From Propionibacteriaceae bacterium (lineage in GTDB: Bacteria; Actinomycetota; Actinomycetes; Propionibacteriales; Propionibacteriaceae), in contig JAGQUI010000038.1 of assembly GCA_020438595.1 (NCBI GenBank), forward strand, positions 1 through 12,094: a stretch of 12,094 nucleotides of DNA, given 5' to 3'. The notes beneath the pieces were generated by a model. That model was not told the DNA's origin. It made no database searches and saw only the letters and a program-made list of their open reading frames with translations. Positions 1 to 8,900 of the stretch are shown piece by piece. Every line of letters starts with the position of its first letter. The first letter of the stretch is position 1. The translations under genes and the position numbers were made by a program.

Positions 1-69
1 GGCCAGAACGCGATCGGCCGCCGGCTCGGCCGCTCATAAGCTGCCTGAAGCGGCCACAACCTCACGATC

Positions 70-592
70 ATGCCGCGAGCAGTGTGGACTGATGCGCCGT
101 CGAGTCCGGCCGTGGTGCGCGTGAGTGGTGGGGCTCGGTTCCGGTGCGACGATATCTGCGTGGATTCCGGAGCCGATGGCGACAGCCTGAACAAGGTGAT
201 GCTGGCGCGCACCACGGGTGAGCCCATCCGGTTTCATGGGCTTGAGCAGGAACTTGCCGGCGATGCCTTCGAGATGGCACTTGAGGAGTTCCTCGCGCTT
301 GATCGGGGATACCTCGAACTCAGGCTCTCCGGACAGGACTACCCGAGGCTCACGATGGGGGTTCGGCAGCCAACTCGCTGTGATCGACTGCTTCCGTTCA
401 CAAGACCAGATGGCACTGTTGTACGGAGACGGGTCAAGGGAGGCTGACGAGGTCGTGCACGTTCCGGTGTACGACGAATTCGCAAGCTTCACTGGCGCGT
501 TCGCAATGACGCTGGCCCGAGCGCGGGAGACGTTGCTTCGCTTCGCACGCGGAACGCCTATCACCGCTCTCGGGCAATGGTTCGAACTGTAA
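70..592 (+). pseudogene. Frameshifted hypothetical protein
   Basis: Two plus-strand frames read as one protein if a single base is removed. The first frame opens at ATG 70 (an in-frame stop lies at 46-48) and is protein-like up to the GQDYPRLTMG segment. A run of five G at 357-361 follows. Dropping one G moves the reading into the second frame, which continues as MGFGSQLAVIDCFRSQD, then an acidic stretch with VVHVPVYDEF, then an amphipathic helix (FAMTLARARETLLRFARG), and stops at 590-592. The repaired product would be about 173 residues, with no signal peptide or membrane segment. I do not recognise the family. A minus-strand frame (34-564) is open across the same stretch, but its product is rich in Ser, Arg, His and Cys with no regular structure, so I prefer the plus reading. 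The shift could be a real mutation or a homopolymer sequencing error. No promoter or ribosome binding site is clear. Confidence 0.4.
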
Positions 593-864
593 CGCTGCCG
601 GCAGACTACGAGTCAGCCCCCGCACTAACTCCAAGGCGGTCCGGGCACGACACCAGGCCCCGACGGCACAATCTCCCATTGGCGTCGCGTCTCGGTCGGT
701 CAGTCTGAGGAGGAACGCCAACCTCCCTGGGTGCGATCGTCAAACACGACTGGCAGGCAGACCGTGAGCCCCAGCACGCTCCGAACGCACTACTTTGCCG
801 CGCTCGGAGCGGTCGTTGATCTCCTGGGTGACTGGGATCGTTCGAACATTGCGTGGCGCAACTC
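593..864. other. Gap without an intact gene
   Basis: No complete gene is visible. One plus-strand frame is open from 629 and runs past this gap to a TAA at 869-871. From GTG 764 it would give 35 residues, including THYFAALGAVVDLLGDWD, which looks like a helical protein tail rather than random translation. The frame has no good start or ribosome binding site, and its stop lies inside the palindrome in front of abiEi. It is best read as a remnant of an older gene that the toxin-antitoxin operon now abuts. Confidence 0.3.
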
Positions 865-882
865 TACCTAAATAGGTATGGT
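865..882 (+). promoter_or_regulatory. abiE promoter with overlapping operator palindrome
   Basis: A perfect inverted repeat, TACCT-AAAT-AGGTA, covers 865-878. A TANNNT-type -10 element, TATGGT (877-882), overlaps its right arm. Six bases lie between the -10 and the A of ATG 889, so the predicted transcription start coincides with the start codon. No good -35 is visible: TTGCGT at 849-854 is 22 bases from the -10, which is too far. AbiEi antitoxins are known to repress their own operon by binding inverted repeats in the promoter. A palindrome over the -10 fits that mode of control, though binding here is inferred. Confidence 0.55.
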
Positions 883-888
883 TATGAC

Positions 889-1434
889 ATGCGGGGCAAT
901 GTGAAGTACAGAGACATCGTGCGAGAGATCGCGTACGGGAACCACGGCTTCGTCACGACACGGCAAGCGGCTAAGGCTGGGGTGCCGCCGGTTGAGCTGC
1001 CGAAGCTGGCCGAGCACAGCGGCCTCGAATCGGTCTCGTACGGGCTGTACCGGCTGACCGACATGCCGCCCGGCGATCTGGATCAGTATGAGGAGGCGGT
1101 GCTGCGTGCCGGCGATGACGCGTACCTGTGGGGCGAGTCCGTTCTGGCGCTCCACGGAGGTCTCGCCGACGTGAACCCGAGCCAGGTCACGGTCGCGGTC
1201 ACCAGAAGGACCCGCAGCAAGTTCCCGCCCTTCATGCGGGTCGTCCGCGGCACCCGGGACGAGCCGACCACCCGGTATGAGGGAATCGCGTCGCAGACGG
1301 TCGCCAACGCCCTCCTGGCCTGCCTCGGCCGCATCGAGCCGAGCCGGCTACGGACGGCAGCCGAGCAGGCGCGCGCCGAAGGGCTGCTCACAACAGCGGA
1401 GTGGAACCGAGTGAAGGAAGGCCTGGGCGCGTGA
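889..1434 (+). CDS. abiEi: AbiEi-family antitoxin of a type IV toxin-antitoxin system
   Basis: This 181-residue protein is the antitoxin and probable repressor of the operon. Residues 8-56 form the AbiEi N-terminal winged helix: a helix (DIVREIAYG), then GFVTTRQAAKAGV as the helix-turn-helix, then a wing ending YGLYRLTD. Residues 60-181 are the C-terminal part, with WGESVLALHGLAD-like and VTVAVTRRTRS segments and a closing helix rich in Ala, Arg and Glu. I chose ATG 889 because it sits where transcription should begin after the -10 at 877-882, giving a leaderless message. An in-frame GTG at 853 would add 12 residues but lies upstream of that promoter, and GTG 901 is a further option. The gene ends inside the start of the toxin gene (GTGA overlap), so the two are translationally coupled. 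In this family the antitoxin does not form a tight complex with its toxin and acts partly through transcription. The family call is firm from the fold pattern plus the partner gene. Confidence 0.85.
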   Translation: MRGNVKYRDIVREIAYGNHGFVTTRQAAKAGVPPVELPKLAEHSGLESVSYGLYRLTDMPPGDLDQYEEAVLRAGDDAYLWGESVLALHGGLADVNPSQVTVAVTRRTRSKFPPFMRVVRGTRDEPTTRYEGIASQTVANALLACLGRIEPSRLRTAAEQARAEGLLTTAEWNRVKEGLGA

Positions 1435-2273
1435 CCTGGACGACGCCACCACCGAACAGGCAATCGCTGGAGACGAGACTGCGGAACCTGGAGGGTGCCG
1501 ATGCAGCGGTGCAGCGGCGTCGCACCACGATGTCGCTGGTGGTGGTCGGGCAGATGCTTCCCGAAGGAGCGATCAAGGGCGGCAGTGCGATGGCGCTACG
1601 GTTCGGACGGGGCTCTCGATTCACCCGCGACGTGGATGCCGCCAGGGTTCAGCCGATCGCCCAGTTCCGTGCCGACTTCGAGGAGTCGCTGGCGGCCGGC
1701 TGGGCGGGTTTCACCGGGCGCCTGGTTGAGCGTGCCGCGCCGAGCCCGGTCGGGGTGCCGGCGGGGTACGTGATGCAGCCCTTCGAGGTGAAGCTCGACT
1801 ATCTGGGGCAGTCGTGGTGCACCGCGAAGTTCGAACTGGGACACAACGAGATCGGCGACGCTGACGAACCCGAGTACAGGCTCGCCGACGACCTGGTCGG
1901 ACTCTTCACCGAGCTTGGCCTGCCGGCTCCCCGACCCGTCCCGGTGATGCAGGCCGACCACCAAATCGCCCAGAAGCTGCATGCCGCCTCCTGCCCGGGC
2001 AGCGACCGGGCACGTGACCTTGTCGACCTCCAACTACTCGATGCTGGCGAGGACCTCGACCTCGGCACGGTGGCCGCGACCTGTGAGCGACTGTTCAGCT
2101 ACCGACAGCAGCAGCAATGGCCCCCGACCCTCACCGTGGGTGAAGGATGGGATGAGCTGTACAGGGCGGCCGCCGACGGTCTTGATGTGCACGCCAGTGC
2201 CGGCGAAGCAGTGGTGTGGGTCAACGAGTTCGTCAAGCGCATCGAAGACGCCGCCACCAATCACGGCAGGTAA
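1431..2273 (+). CDS. abiEii: AbiEii-family nucleotidyltransferase toxin
   Basis: This 280-residue protein is the toxin of the pair. AbiEii (MenT-type) toxins are DNA-polymerase-beta-like nucleotidyltransferases; characterised mycobacterial members add pyrimidines to tRNA 3' ends and so block translation. The nucleotidyltransferase signature is complete: KGGSAMALRFG at residues 49-59, followed by FTRDVDA with the metal-binding pair D67 and D69. A third acidic position lies in the KLDY strand (D123). The later motif QKLHA (K182) with SDRARDLVDL (residues 191-200) matches the conserved lysine and DL-rich block of the family. I chose GTG 1431 because it overlaps the antitoxin stop by four bases and has AAGGAAGG nine bases upstream. 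An upstream in-frame GTG at 1401 would add ten residues inside the antitoxin gene. The length is normal and all key residues are present, so the toxin should be active. Its tRNA target, if any, cannot be read from the sequence. Confidence 0.88.
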   Translation: MTWTTPPPNRQSLETRLRNLEGADAAVQRRRTTMSLVVVGQMLPEGAIKGGSAMALRFGRGSRFTRDVDAARVQPIAQFRADFEESLAAGWAGFTGRLVERAAPSPVGVPAGYVMQPFEVKLDYLGQSWCTAKFELGHNEIGDADEPEYRLADDLVGLFTELGLPAPRPVPVMQADHQIAQKLHAASCPGSDRARDLVDLQLLDAGEDLDLGTVAATCERLFSYRQQQQWPPTLTVGEGWDELYRAAADGLDVHASAGEAVVWVNEFVKRIEDAATNHGR

Positions 2274-2283
2274 CGCGCGAAGA

Positions 2284-2367
2284 TCACCAGCTGAGCAGGC
2301 CGATCACCAGCGCGATCACAAGGACGACGATCAAGACGATCACGAAGACGCCCACCCCTGACCACAT
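2284..2367 (-). CDS. Candidate 27-residue hydrophobic membrane peptide
   Basis: A short minus-strand frame starts at ATG 2367 and stops at 2284-2286, eleven bases beyond the abiEii stop and converging on it. After MWSG it consists almost only of Val, Ile, Leu, Phe, Ala and Gly, ending GLLSW: a single membrane-spanning helix of about 20 residues with no charged residue. A weak purine-rich stretch (GAGAGTGG) lies about eight bases upstream. The frame depends on repeated GATCA words at 2282, 2302, 2314, 2329 and 2338, so low-complexity DNA is the main alternative explanation. If translated it could be a small membrane protein or a membrane-acting toxin; nothing in the sequence decides its role. 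Confidence 0.3.
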   Translation of the reverse strand: MWSGVGVFVIVLIVVLVIALVIGLLSW

Positions 2368-2695
2368 TCGAACGAACCACTCTCAGAACGCCCCCGGAAG
2401 CATCGGACCGGAAGCCCGACGGGCCCCGTCAGGCAAGATCTTTGCTGGGAACTGTGTGACGAGTGTGTCATCCGCCCAGATTCGCACCGCGCCCGACCAG
2501 GCCAGCATCCCCACCAAACCGGCTCTGGCAAGCCATTTCATCGCCAACCATGGCCAACCGAAATGCGCCGACCTCCAAGAAGGGCGGATAGCCTTGTTGC
2601 AGACCGACTCTCCATGAAAGTGGCTCTGACAAGGTCTTACAGTGAAGCTGCGGGATCGCCCAAGATCACGAAGGCGGTAGCCCAGAAAGCGAAAG
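2368..2695. other. Gap without a convincing gene
   Basis: The only candidate is a minus-strand frame, open from 2706, that contains an ATG at 2541 and ends at 2383. From that ATG it would encode 52 residues beginning MKWLARAGLVGMLAW, which resembles a short signal peptide, and it stops 15 bases before the hydrophobic peptide start. It has no ribosome binding site at a useful distance (the only GGAGG is nearly 30 bases upstream) and no recognisable domain. I treat it as unproven, possibly remnant sequence. Bases 2624-2636 (CTCTGACAAGGTC) resemble one arm of the hairpin at 2696-2724. Confidence 0.3.
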
Positions 2696-2724
2696 CCCCT
2701 TGCCAAACTATGTTTGACAAGGGG
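2696..2724 (-). terminator. Hairpin behind the tRNA 3'-end fragment
   Basis: The outer stem is CCCCTTG (2696-2702) with CAAGGGG (2718-2724). A C-A mismatch (2703, 2717) separates it from an inner five-pair stem, CAAAC with GTTTG, closed by TAT. On the minus strand it lies six bases after the tRNA discriminator position and is followed by CTTTCGCTTTC, which is pyrimidine-rich rather than a clean T run. It matches the hairpin at 12027-12056 in outer stem and mismatch, so it was probably inherited together with the tRNA end. Confidence 0.6.
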
Positions 2725-2730
2725 TTTCAG

Positions 2731-2758
2731 TAGCCCCGAGGGGATTCGAACCCCCGCT
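2731..2758 (-). repeat. tRNA 3'-end fragment, possible attachment-site remnant
   Basis: Read on the minus strand this is a T arm and 3' acceptor strand. The five-base stem 49-53 is all G, the loop is TTCGAAT, the stem 61-65 is CCCCT, the acceptor 66-72 is CGGGGCT, and A73 is complementary to 2731. The rest of a tRNA is missing: no CGGGGC(T/C) occurs on the plus strand within 100 bases to the right to serve as the partner acceptor strand, and counting back from the T stem does not give a paired anticodon stem. It aligns over all 28 positions with 12067-12094, with two differences (2740/12076 and 2754/12090) that together form the T-stem pair 50:64. This is what remains when an element integrates at a tRNA 3' end. 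Confidence 0.6.
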
Positions 2759-2764
2759 ACCGCC

Positions 2765-2828
2765 TTGAGAGTTCAACCCGGGCATCGTGCACGCCGTTTC
2801 ACGGCGCCCTGGACGCTCCGCTGAGCGT
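2765..2828. repeat. Three short palindromes in a row
   Basis: TTGA-gagt-TCAA lies at 2765-2776. CGCCGT-ttc-ACGGCG (six pairs, three-base loop) lies at 2792-2806. ACGCTC-cgct-GAGCGT (six pairs, four-base loop) lies at 2813-2828. They sit between the tRNA fragment and the 3' end of the giant gene, so they could help end its transcript, but none is followed by a T run on the minus strand. They could equally be part of a recombination site. Confidence 0.45.
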
Positions 2829-2875
2829 GAACCGCAACCTCCACAACCCCCACAACAGCCACGACCACGCGCGAA

Positions 2876-2894
2876 CTGTGTCCAAAGTGTGTTC
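2876..2894. repeat. GTGTCC-type motifs near the left tRNA fragment
   Basis: CTGTGTCCA (2876-2884) is followed closely by GTGTTC (2889-2894). The same word occurs as a cluster just inside the right-hand tRNA end (11952-11991). The placement about 145-165 bases inside the tRNA fragment resembles integrase arm-type sites, which is inference only. Confidence 0.3.
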
Positions 2895-2933
2895 ACTCGG
2901 CAACAATGCCGAGTCGTGCGAGGCGCCCTGCGC

Positions 2934-5900
2934 TCAGGCGCGGCGACGAGTTCGGATCAGAAGCAGGCCGCCGCCGACCAGCAGCAGGCCGAGTAGGCCG
3001 GCTCCGGTGGCGATGCCGCCTGTGTAGGCGAGGTTGTCGGTCGGGATCGTCCCGGTTGCGCTGTCGGTGGTGCCGCCCTCGACCGTGGCGGAGTTGGTGA
3101 CGGTGCCGGACGCTCCGTCGACAAGCGTCGTGTGCAGGACGAAACCGACACTCTCCCCGGCTGCGATCGCCTGGTCGTAGGTACAGGTCACCAGCTGACC
3201 CGTCGCGACACAGGTCCAGCCGTCGCCGGTCCAGCCGTCGTAGCGGAGCTTGCCGGGCAGCTCGTCGGTGACGAGTGCGCCACCGGGAGACTCGTTCGGG
3301 CCGTTGTTGGTGACCGTGATCGTCCAGTCGGCGTGGCTGGTCGAGATCGACTTCAGGTTCTTGTCGATGACGAGCTCGTACAGCGGGAGCACTGTGGCCG
3401 GATCGCGCGCGACGTTGTTGAACGGGTTGGTGTCCTCGGCGGGGCTGCTCACCGTGGCCGTGTTGGTGACCCCGGGGTATGCCTCAGGGCCGACCGCGAC
3501 GACCAGCTCGAAGCTGGTGTTCCCGGTCACGACCAGCCCGGCCGCGCGGACGCAGGTGACGTCCTGCCCGCTGGCCGCACAGGTCCAGCCGTCGCCGATT
3601 CCGCTGACGAACGTGAGCCCTGTCGGCAGCGCGTCGTTCACCGTGATCGGGCCGGGATCGTCGGTGTTGCCGGCGTTGCTGACTCCGATCGTGTAGGTAG
3701 CCTGCTGACCCACCTGCATCGGTTCCGGCGTGTGTGACTTGGTGATTCCGAGGTCCACCTGCGGCGGGACGCTCACCGGGTCGGTCGAGGTGTTGTTGGC
3801 CGACACGGGGTCGGGCGTGGTGGTGTCCACCGTCGCGGTGTTGTCCACCCCCGGGAAGGCGGATGCGAGCACGTTGACCACCACCGTGATCGGCGCCGCA
3901 CTCGCGCCGTTGTCCAGCGGGTCGTCCAGGTCGCAGCTGATGCTCTGGCCGGCGTTGGTGCAGGTCCATCCGGTGCCGGACGCGGAGACGTACTCCAGCC
4001 CGGCCGGAAGATCGTCGGAGACGCTCACCCCGCGCGCGGTCGACGGTCCGGCGTTGGTCACCTGCAGGGTGAACTCCAGGTGGTCACCGACCCGCACGCT
4101 GGACGCGTCATGGGTCTTGGTGATCGCCAGGTCGGCGCTGGTGGTGACCGGCACCGGGTCGCGGTCGGTGTTGTTGTCCGGGTCCGGATCGGTCGTGGGA
4201 CTGGTCACGCTCGCGGTGTTGGTGAGCTCGCCGTCGACCAGCGTGTCCGGGTCCACGTCGGAGGCGATCTGGACGGTGAGCGCGAGTGCCGGCGCGTCGG
4301 TGTCGGCGAGGATCGTGGAGCCGCCACCCAGGGTGCAGGTGACCACCTGGCCAGACGGGTCCGGCGTGGCGGCCACGCACGTCCAGCCCGTGCCGGTGCT
4401 GCTCACGTACGTCATGCCGACCGGAAGGGTGTCGGTGACGACGACGTCTGCCGCGGCGTCCGACGGGCCGGCGTTGTGTACTGCGAGGTCGAAGGTGACC
4501 TGCTCGCCGGCCGCGCTCGCGCCACCGGTGTGCGACTTGGCGAGGCTCAGGTCTGCCTCGGTGTGCACCTGAATGGTCGCGGTGTCGGTGTTGTCGTCGG
4601 GGTCGTCACCCGGCGTGCTCGTGCTGACCGAGGCCGTGTTGGCGATCGAGGTGCCGTCCGCGACCCCGGAGCCGACTGTGGCGTGCACCCGGATCTCGTA
4701 GGTCGCACCGGCGGGCATGGACGCGACGTGGCAGTCGATCGGGTCGGCGTCGCCGCAGGTGACGGCGGAGTCAGCATCGATCCCGGTGTAGGCCAAGCCG
4801 GTCGGGAGGGCGTCGCTGATCCGGACGTTGTCGGCGTCCGACGGCCCGTCGTTGTGCACGGTCAGGGTGAAGGTGACGTTCTCGCCTGCTGCCAGTGAGG
4901 TCGGACTGGCCGACTTCGTGATGCTCACGTTTGCACGATCGGTCACCGTGACCGTGTCCGTGTCGGTGTTGTTGTCCGGGTCGGGGTCCGGAGCGGTTCC
5001 GGAGACGTTCGCCGAGTTGGTCAGGGCGTCCGGCCCGGCGTCCGGAGCCACGGCGACGGTCAGTGTGATCGGCGCGGACGCGCCCGCGGCGAGCGCCGCG
5101 GTATGGGTGCAGGTGACGTTCTGGCCGGCCGCCGAGCAGTTCCAGCCGCTACCGCTGCCGCTGACGTACGACATACCGGCGGGCAGGGTGTCGGTGACGG
5201 TCACCGGACCGGGCGAGTCGGACTCGCCGTGGTTCGTCACGGTGAGGGTGAAGGCCAGATTCTGTCCGGCGACGGCGTTGCCGCTGTGCGTCTTGGTGAT
5301 GCCGAGGTCGACCCGGACGTTCACGCCGGTGGTGTCGGTGCTGGTGTTGTTACCCGGGTTCGGGTCGGTGGTGGGCGAACTCACCGTGGCGGTGTTGGTC
5401 ACGTCACCGGTGTGAGCGGAGTCGATGTCGACAGTGATGCCGAACTCGGAGGTGTCGCCGACCCCCAGGCTGCCGCTCAGGGTGCAGGTAAGCAGGTTGC
5501 TGGCGTTGGCTGAGCAGTCCCACTCGGAGGAGTCGTCGGAGACGAAGGTGAGCTCTACCGGCAGCTGGTCACTCACCCGCACCGGAGAGGCCGCATTCGA
5601 AGGCCCGTTGTTGGTGACCGTGAAGTGGTAGGTGCCGGTGCTGCCCGGCACGAACTCGCCCCGGTGCACCTTGACGATGGCGAGGTCGGCCGAGGTGTGC
5701 ACGGGATCGGTGACGGTGGCGGAGTTGTTGTTCGGGTTGGGGTCGGTCTCCGGACCGTCAACGGTCGCAGTGTTGACCACGTCCGCGGTGCGGCCTGCCG
5801 GAACACTCACGACGACCGTGATCTGCGGTGCCGCTTGACCGGACGTCAGCCCGGAGGCCCGCGTGCAGGTCACGGTGCCAGCGGCCTCGCTGCATGTCCA

Positions 5901-8900
5901 GCCCGTCCCGCTCGCGGAGACGTAACTCGTGGCTTCAGGGAGGTCGTCCGTGACCGTGATCGGCCCGGCCGAGTCGCTGGGCCCGTGGTTGGTCACGTCG
6001 AGGGTGTAGGTGGCGTCCTGACCCGCGACCACCGTGCCGCTGGTGTGCTTCGCGATGCCGAGGTCGACCGAGCGCGCAACGGTGTCAGTGACCGTGTCCG
6101 TGTTGTTGCTGAGGTCGGGGTCGTGGGTCGTCGAAGTGACGCTCGCCGAGTTGGTCAGCGTGGTGCCGTCGGCGGTGTCCGCCGGGATGGCCGCGGTGAC
6201 GGTGATCGCCGGGAAGGTCGCGCCCGATGCCAGGGTGTCAGCCGGGTTCGTCCGGGCACAGGTCACCGTCGTGGTGCTCACGCTGCACGTCCAGCCGGTT
6301 CCGGTGGCGGTGACCGTGCCCAGGCCGGAGGGCAGGGTGTCGGTGACCGGGAACGGACCGACTGCGGTGTCCGGGCCGTTGTTGTGCACCGCGAGGGTGT
6401 AGGTCAGGTTCTGTCCCGCGATCGCCGTACCACTGGTCTTGGTGATCTGGACGTCGGCGGAGTCGATGTGAGTGGACGCGGTCGCCGGGCCCGCGTTGTA
6501 CGGCCCGCTCGCGTTCGCACTGGCGCCAGTGAGGTCTTGCGCCGTCGTCGCCACGGTGTTCGTGTGCGCCACGCTCGCCCCGACACCGGGATCGGAGATC
6601 GCCTCAGGGTCCTTCGGCTTCGCCGCGAAGGTGATCACGATCGTGCGGTTGGTGCCCGTGGCCGGAATCGTGCCCAGGTCGGGCCAGGTGAGCACCTGGT
6701 GGCCGGACGCGTCGGTGCTCAGGGTCGGCTCGACCGGGTTCGCCGCTCCACCGGCGATCACCACGGTGGCCGACCCGGCGTCGTAGCTCCAGTTCGTCGG
6801 TAGCGTGTCGGTCGCGCTGGTGTGCAGGGCGTCCGCACCACCGTCGTTGGTCAGTGTGACGGTCCAGGTCTTGGGCTGGCCGAGGTAGGCCGGGCCCGTC
6901 GCCACGGACTTGGTCGGAGTGACGTGCGGGAACTGCGGGGTGACCACACGTGTCGCGGCGACTGGCGCATAGCTGGTCCGGCCGCCGCTGGCCAGTGACT
7001 CGTAGTGGGTGACCCGCGCGGTGTTGGTGCGGGTCGCGCTGGTCAGGGTGCTGCTGGGGGCGAGCTTCGCGGAGTAGGTGAAGCTCGTCGAGGCACTGAC
7101 GGCGAGCGGTCCGGCGATCGGTCCCCAGGTGATGGTGCCGCCGCTGCCGTTCGCGTCCGCGCCGGTGATCGTTCCGCCGCCGGAGATCGTGGCCGGGTCG
7201 ACGACCACTCCGGTCGGGACGGTGTCGGTGACGGTGTAGTTGTAGGCCGGGCTGAGGCTGGCCGTGGTGCGACCGTTGTTCCGGACGGTGAGGGTGTAGC
7301 CGAAGGTCTGGCCCGGCTCGACGGTGGTGTCGTTGACGGACTTGGCGATCGTCAGGCCCGGTTCCACCACGCGCACCGTCGCGGTGGCGTTGGTCGTGGT
7401 CGCGTCCCAGGTGTCCCCGGCGCTGCCGGGATCAGTTCCGTTGGTCTTGTTCCACACTGCGCGCGCGGTGTTGGTGCGATTGTTGCCGGCGTTGTTGCTG
7501 CCGACGTCGTTCATGGTGGCGCTGTAGGTGATCCGGATCGTCCGCACCTGGTCCGACGGGGCGAAATCGCTGGTCAACCAGCCGATCGTTGACCCGCTCG
7601 GCGCCAGTTCGGTGCCGGGGACGGCCGGGCTGCAGATCGTCGAATCCGCATTGGTGCAGGTGGTCGTGGCGGATCCCGTCACGTAGCTCATGCCGGTGGG
7701 CAGCGTGTCGAGCACGGCTGAGTCGTAGAACGCGGTGTTCTTCGGCAGGGTGACAGTGATCGTGAACGACCCGACCTGGCCGATCGTGAGGGTGGACTGC
7801 GCTGCCGTCTTGGTGATCGTCGAGCCCGCCACGCTGACAGTCGCGTTGGCCGTAGTGACGAGCACCTGTTCCAGCGGGTTGTCCGGAGCGAGCGGGTCGG
7901 TCTTGCCGTCGTCGAGGGTGCTGCCGCTGAGCGTAGCGGTGTTGGTGTACTGGTCACCGCCGGCAGGAACCGTGTTCACCACGGCGGTGTAGACGAGTGC
8001 GGTGTTCGTGCCGCCGGCGAGGCTGTTGATCCGCCAGGTGATGCGGGTGTAGCCGCTGGCGCAGCCGTTGGAGCCGTCACCGGCGATCACCGGGCCGACC
8101 GACGTGCCGGACGGGACCGCGGTGAACGTCCCGAAGCCCAGCTCGCCGGGGAGGCAGTCGATCACCCAGCTGTCATGCAGCGGCGGCCGGCCCGAGGCGT
8201 TGGACGCGGTAAGGGTGTAGGTGACCGTGTCGCCGCCGGTGGCCGAGCTCGGGCTGACCGTCTTGGCCAGGGTGGGTGCGGGGGTCACGATCGTGACGTT
8301 GCTGCTGGCTGTGCGCGGCGTGATCGCCGTGCCGCCGGTCGCGGCCGTGTCGCTGGTGAACGTGGCCGTGTTGGTGCGCACCGTGCCGTGCGTGTTGGAC
8401 CCGTCGGTACCGATGCGCGCCGGGATCGTCACCTCGAACAACTGGTCGGTGTCGGTGTCGTTGGCGTAGGTGGTCCCGAAGCTGAGGGCTCCGGTGGTGT
8501 CGTCCAGCGTGACAGTATGCGTCGCGTCGACGCTCGGCAGGGGGTCGCCCGCCGGTGAGGTGCCGGTGGCGGAGAGCTTCGCGGTCGCCGGCCCGACGAA
8601 GACCACCCCGGTCGGAAGGGGATCGACCAGCTTGCCGTTGTAGACGCTGGTGTGCGCGGGGATCTTGACCCCGATCGTGTAGGTGAGCGTCTCGCCGACC
8701 ACAGCCTGGGCAACCGTGTTGCCCGGCTCGGTGATATCGGTGAGGTTGGCCTTCGTGACCACCGCGTCCGGCACTACGACCGAGGATGCGTCGCTGGCCG
8801 CGGGCACATCCTCGTCCGTGGCGGGGACGTCGGCGCTGATGTTGTCGGCCGGGTTGTGGATCGCCGCTGGCGGGGTGCCGCCGTCGTCGATGTTCGTGGC

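Noticed and set aside
34..564. Minus-strand frame of 176 residues
   Set aside because: The product is rich in Ser, Arg, His and Cys with no fold pattern, while the opposite strand gives a coherent protein once one base is repaired.
2282..2342. GATCA words spaced 9-20 bases apart, considered as a repeat array
   Set aside because: The spacing is irregular and the words follow from Val-Ile and Leu-Ile codons of the hydrophobic minus-strand frame.
2383..2706. Minus-strand frame with a signal-peptide-like start at 2541
   Set aside because: There is no ribosome binding site at a useful distance and no recognisable domain; the long version runs into the hairpin at 2696-2724. Kept only as a note in the gap entry.
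2731..2830. A complete tRNA gene at the left tRNA end
   Set aside because: No partner acceptor strand, D arm or paired anticodon stem can be placed at normal distances from the T arm.
2708..2896. Minus-strand frame of 62 residues across the tRNA fragment, considered as an integrase tail
   Set aside because: It has none of the tyrosine recombinase residues, is full of Gly and Cys from GC-rich DNA, and runs through the tRNA fragment and palindromes.
3048..6458. Regular 378-bp spacing, considered as a CRISPR-like or satellite array
   Set aside because: The repeats are coding modules of one protein with conserved amino acids and drifting DNA, not identical DNA units with spacers.
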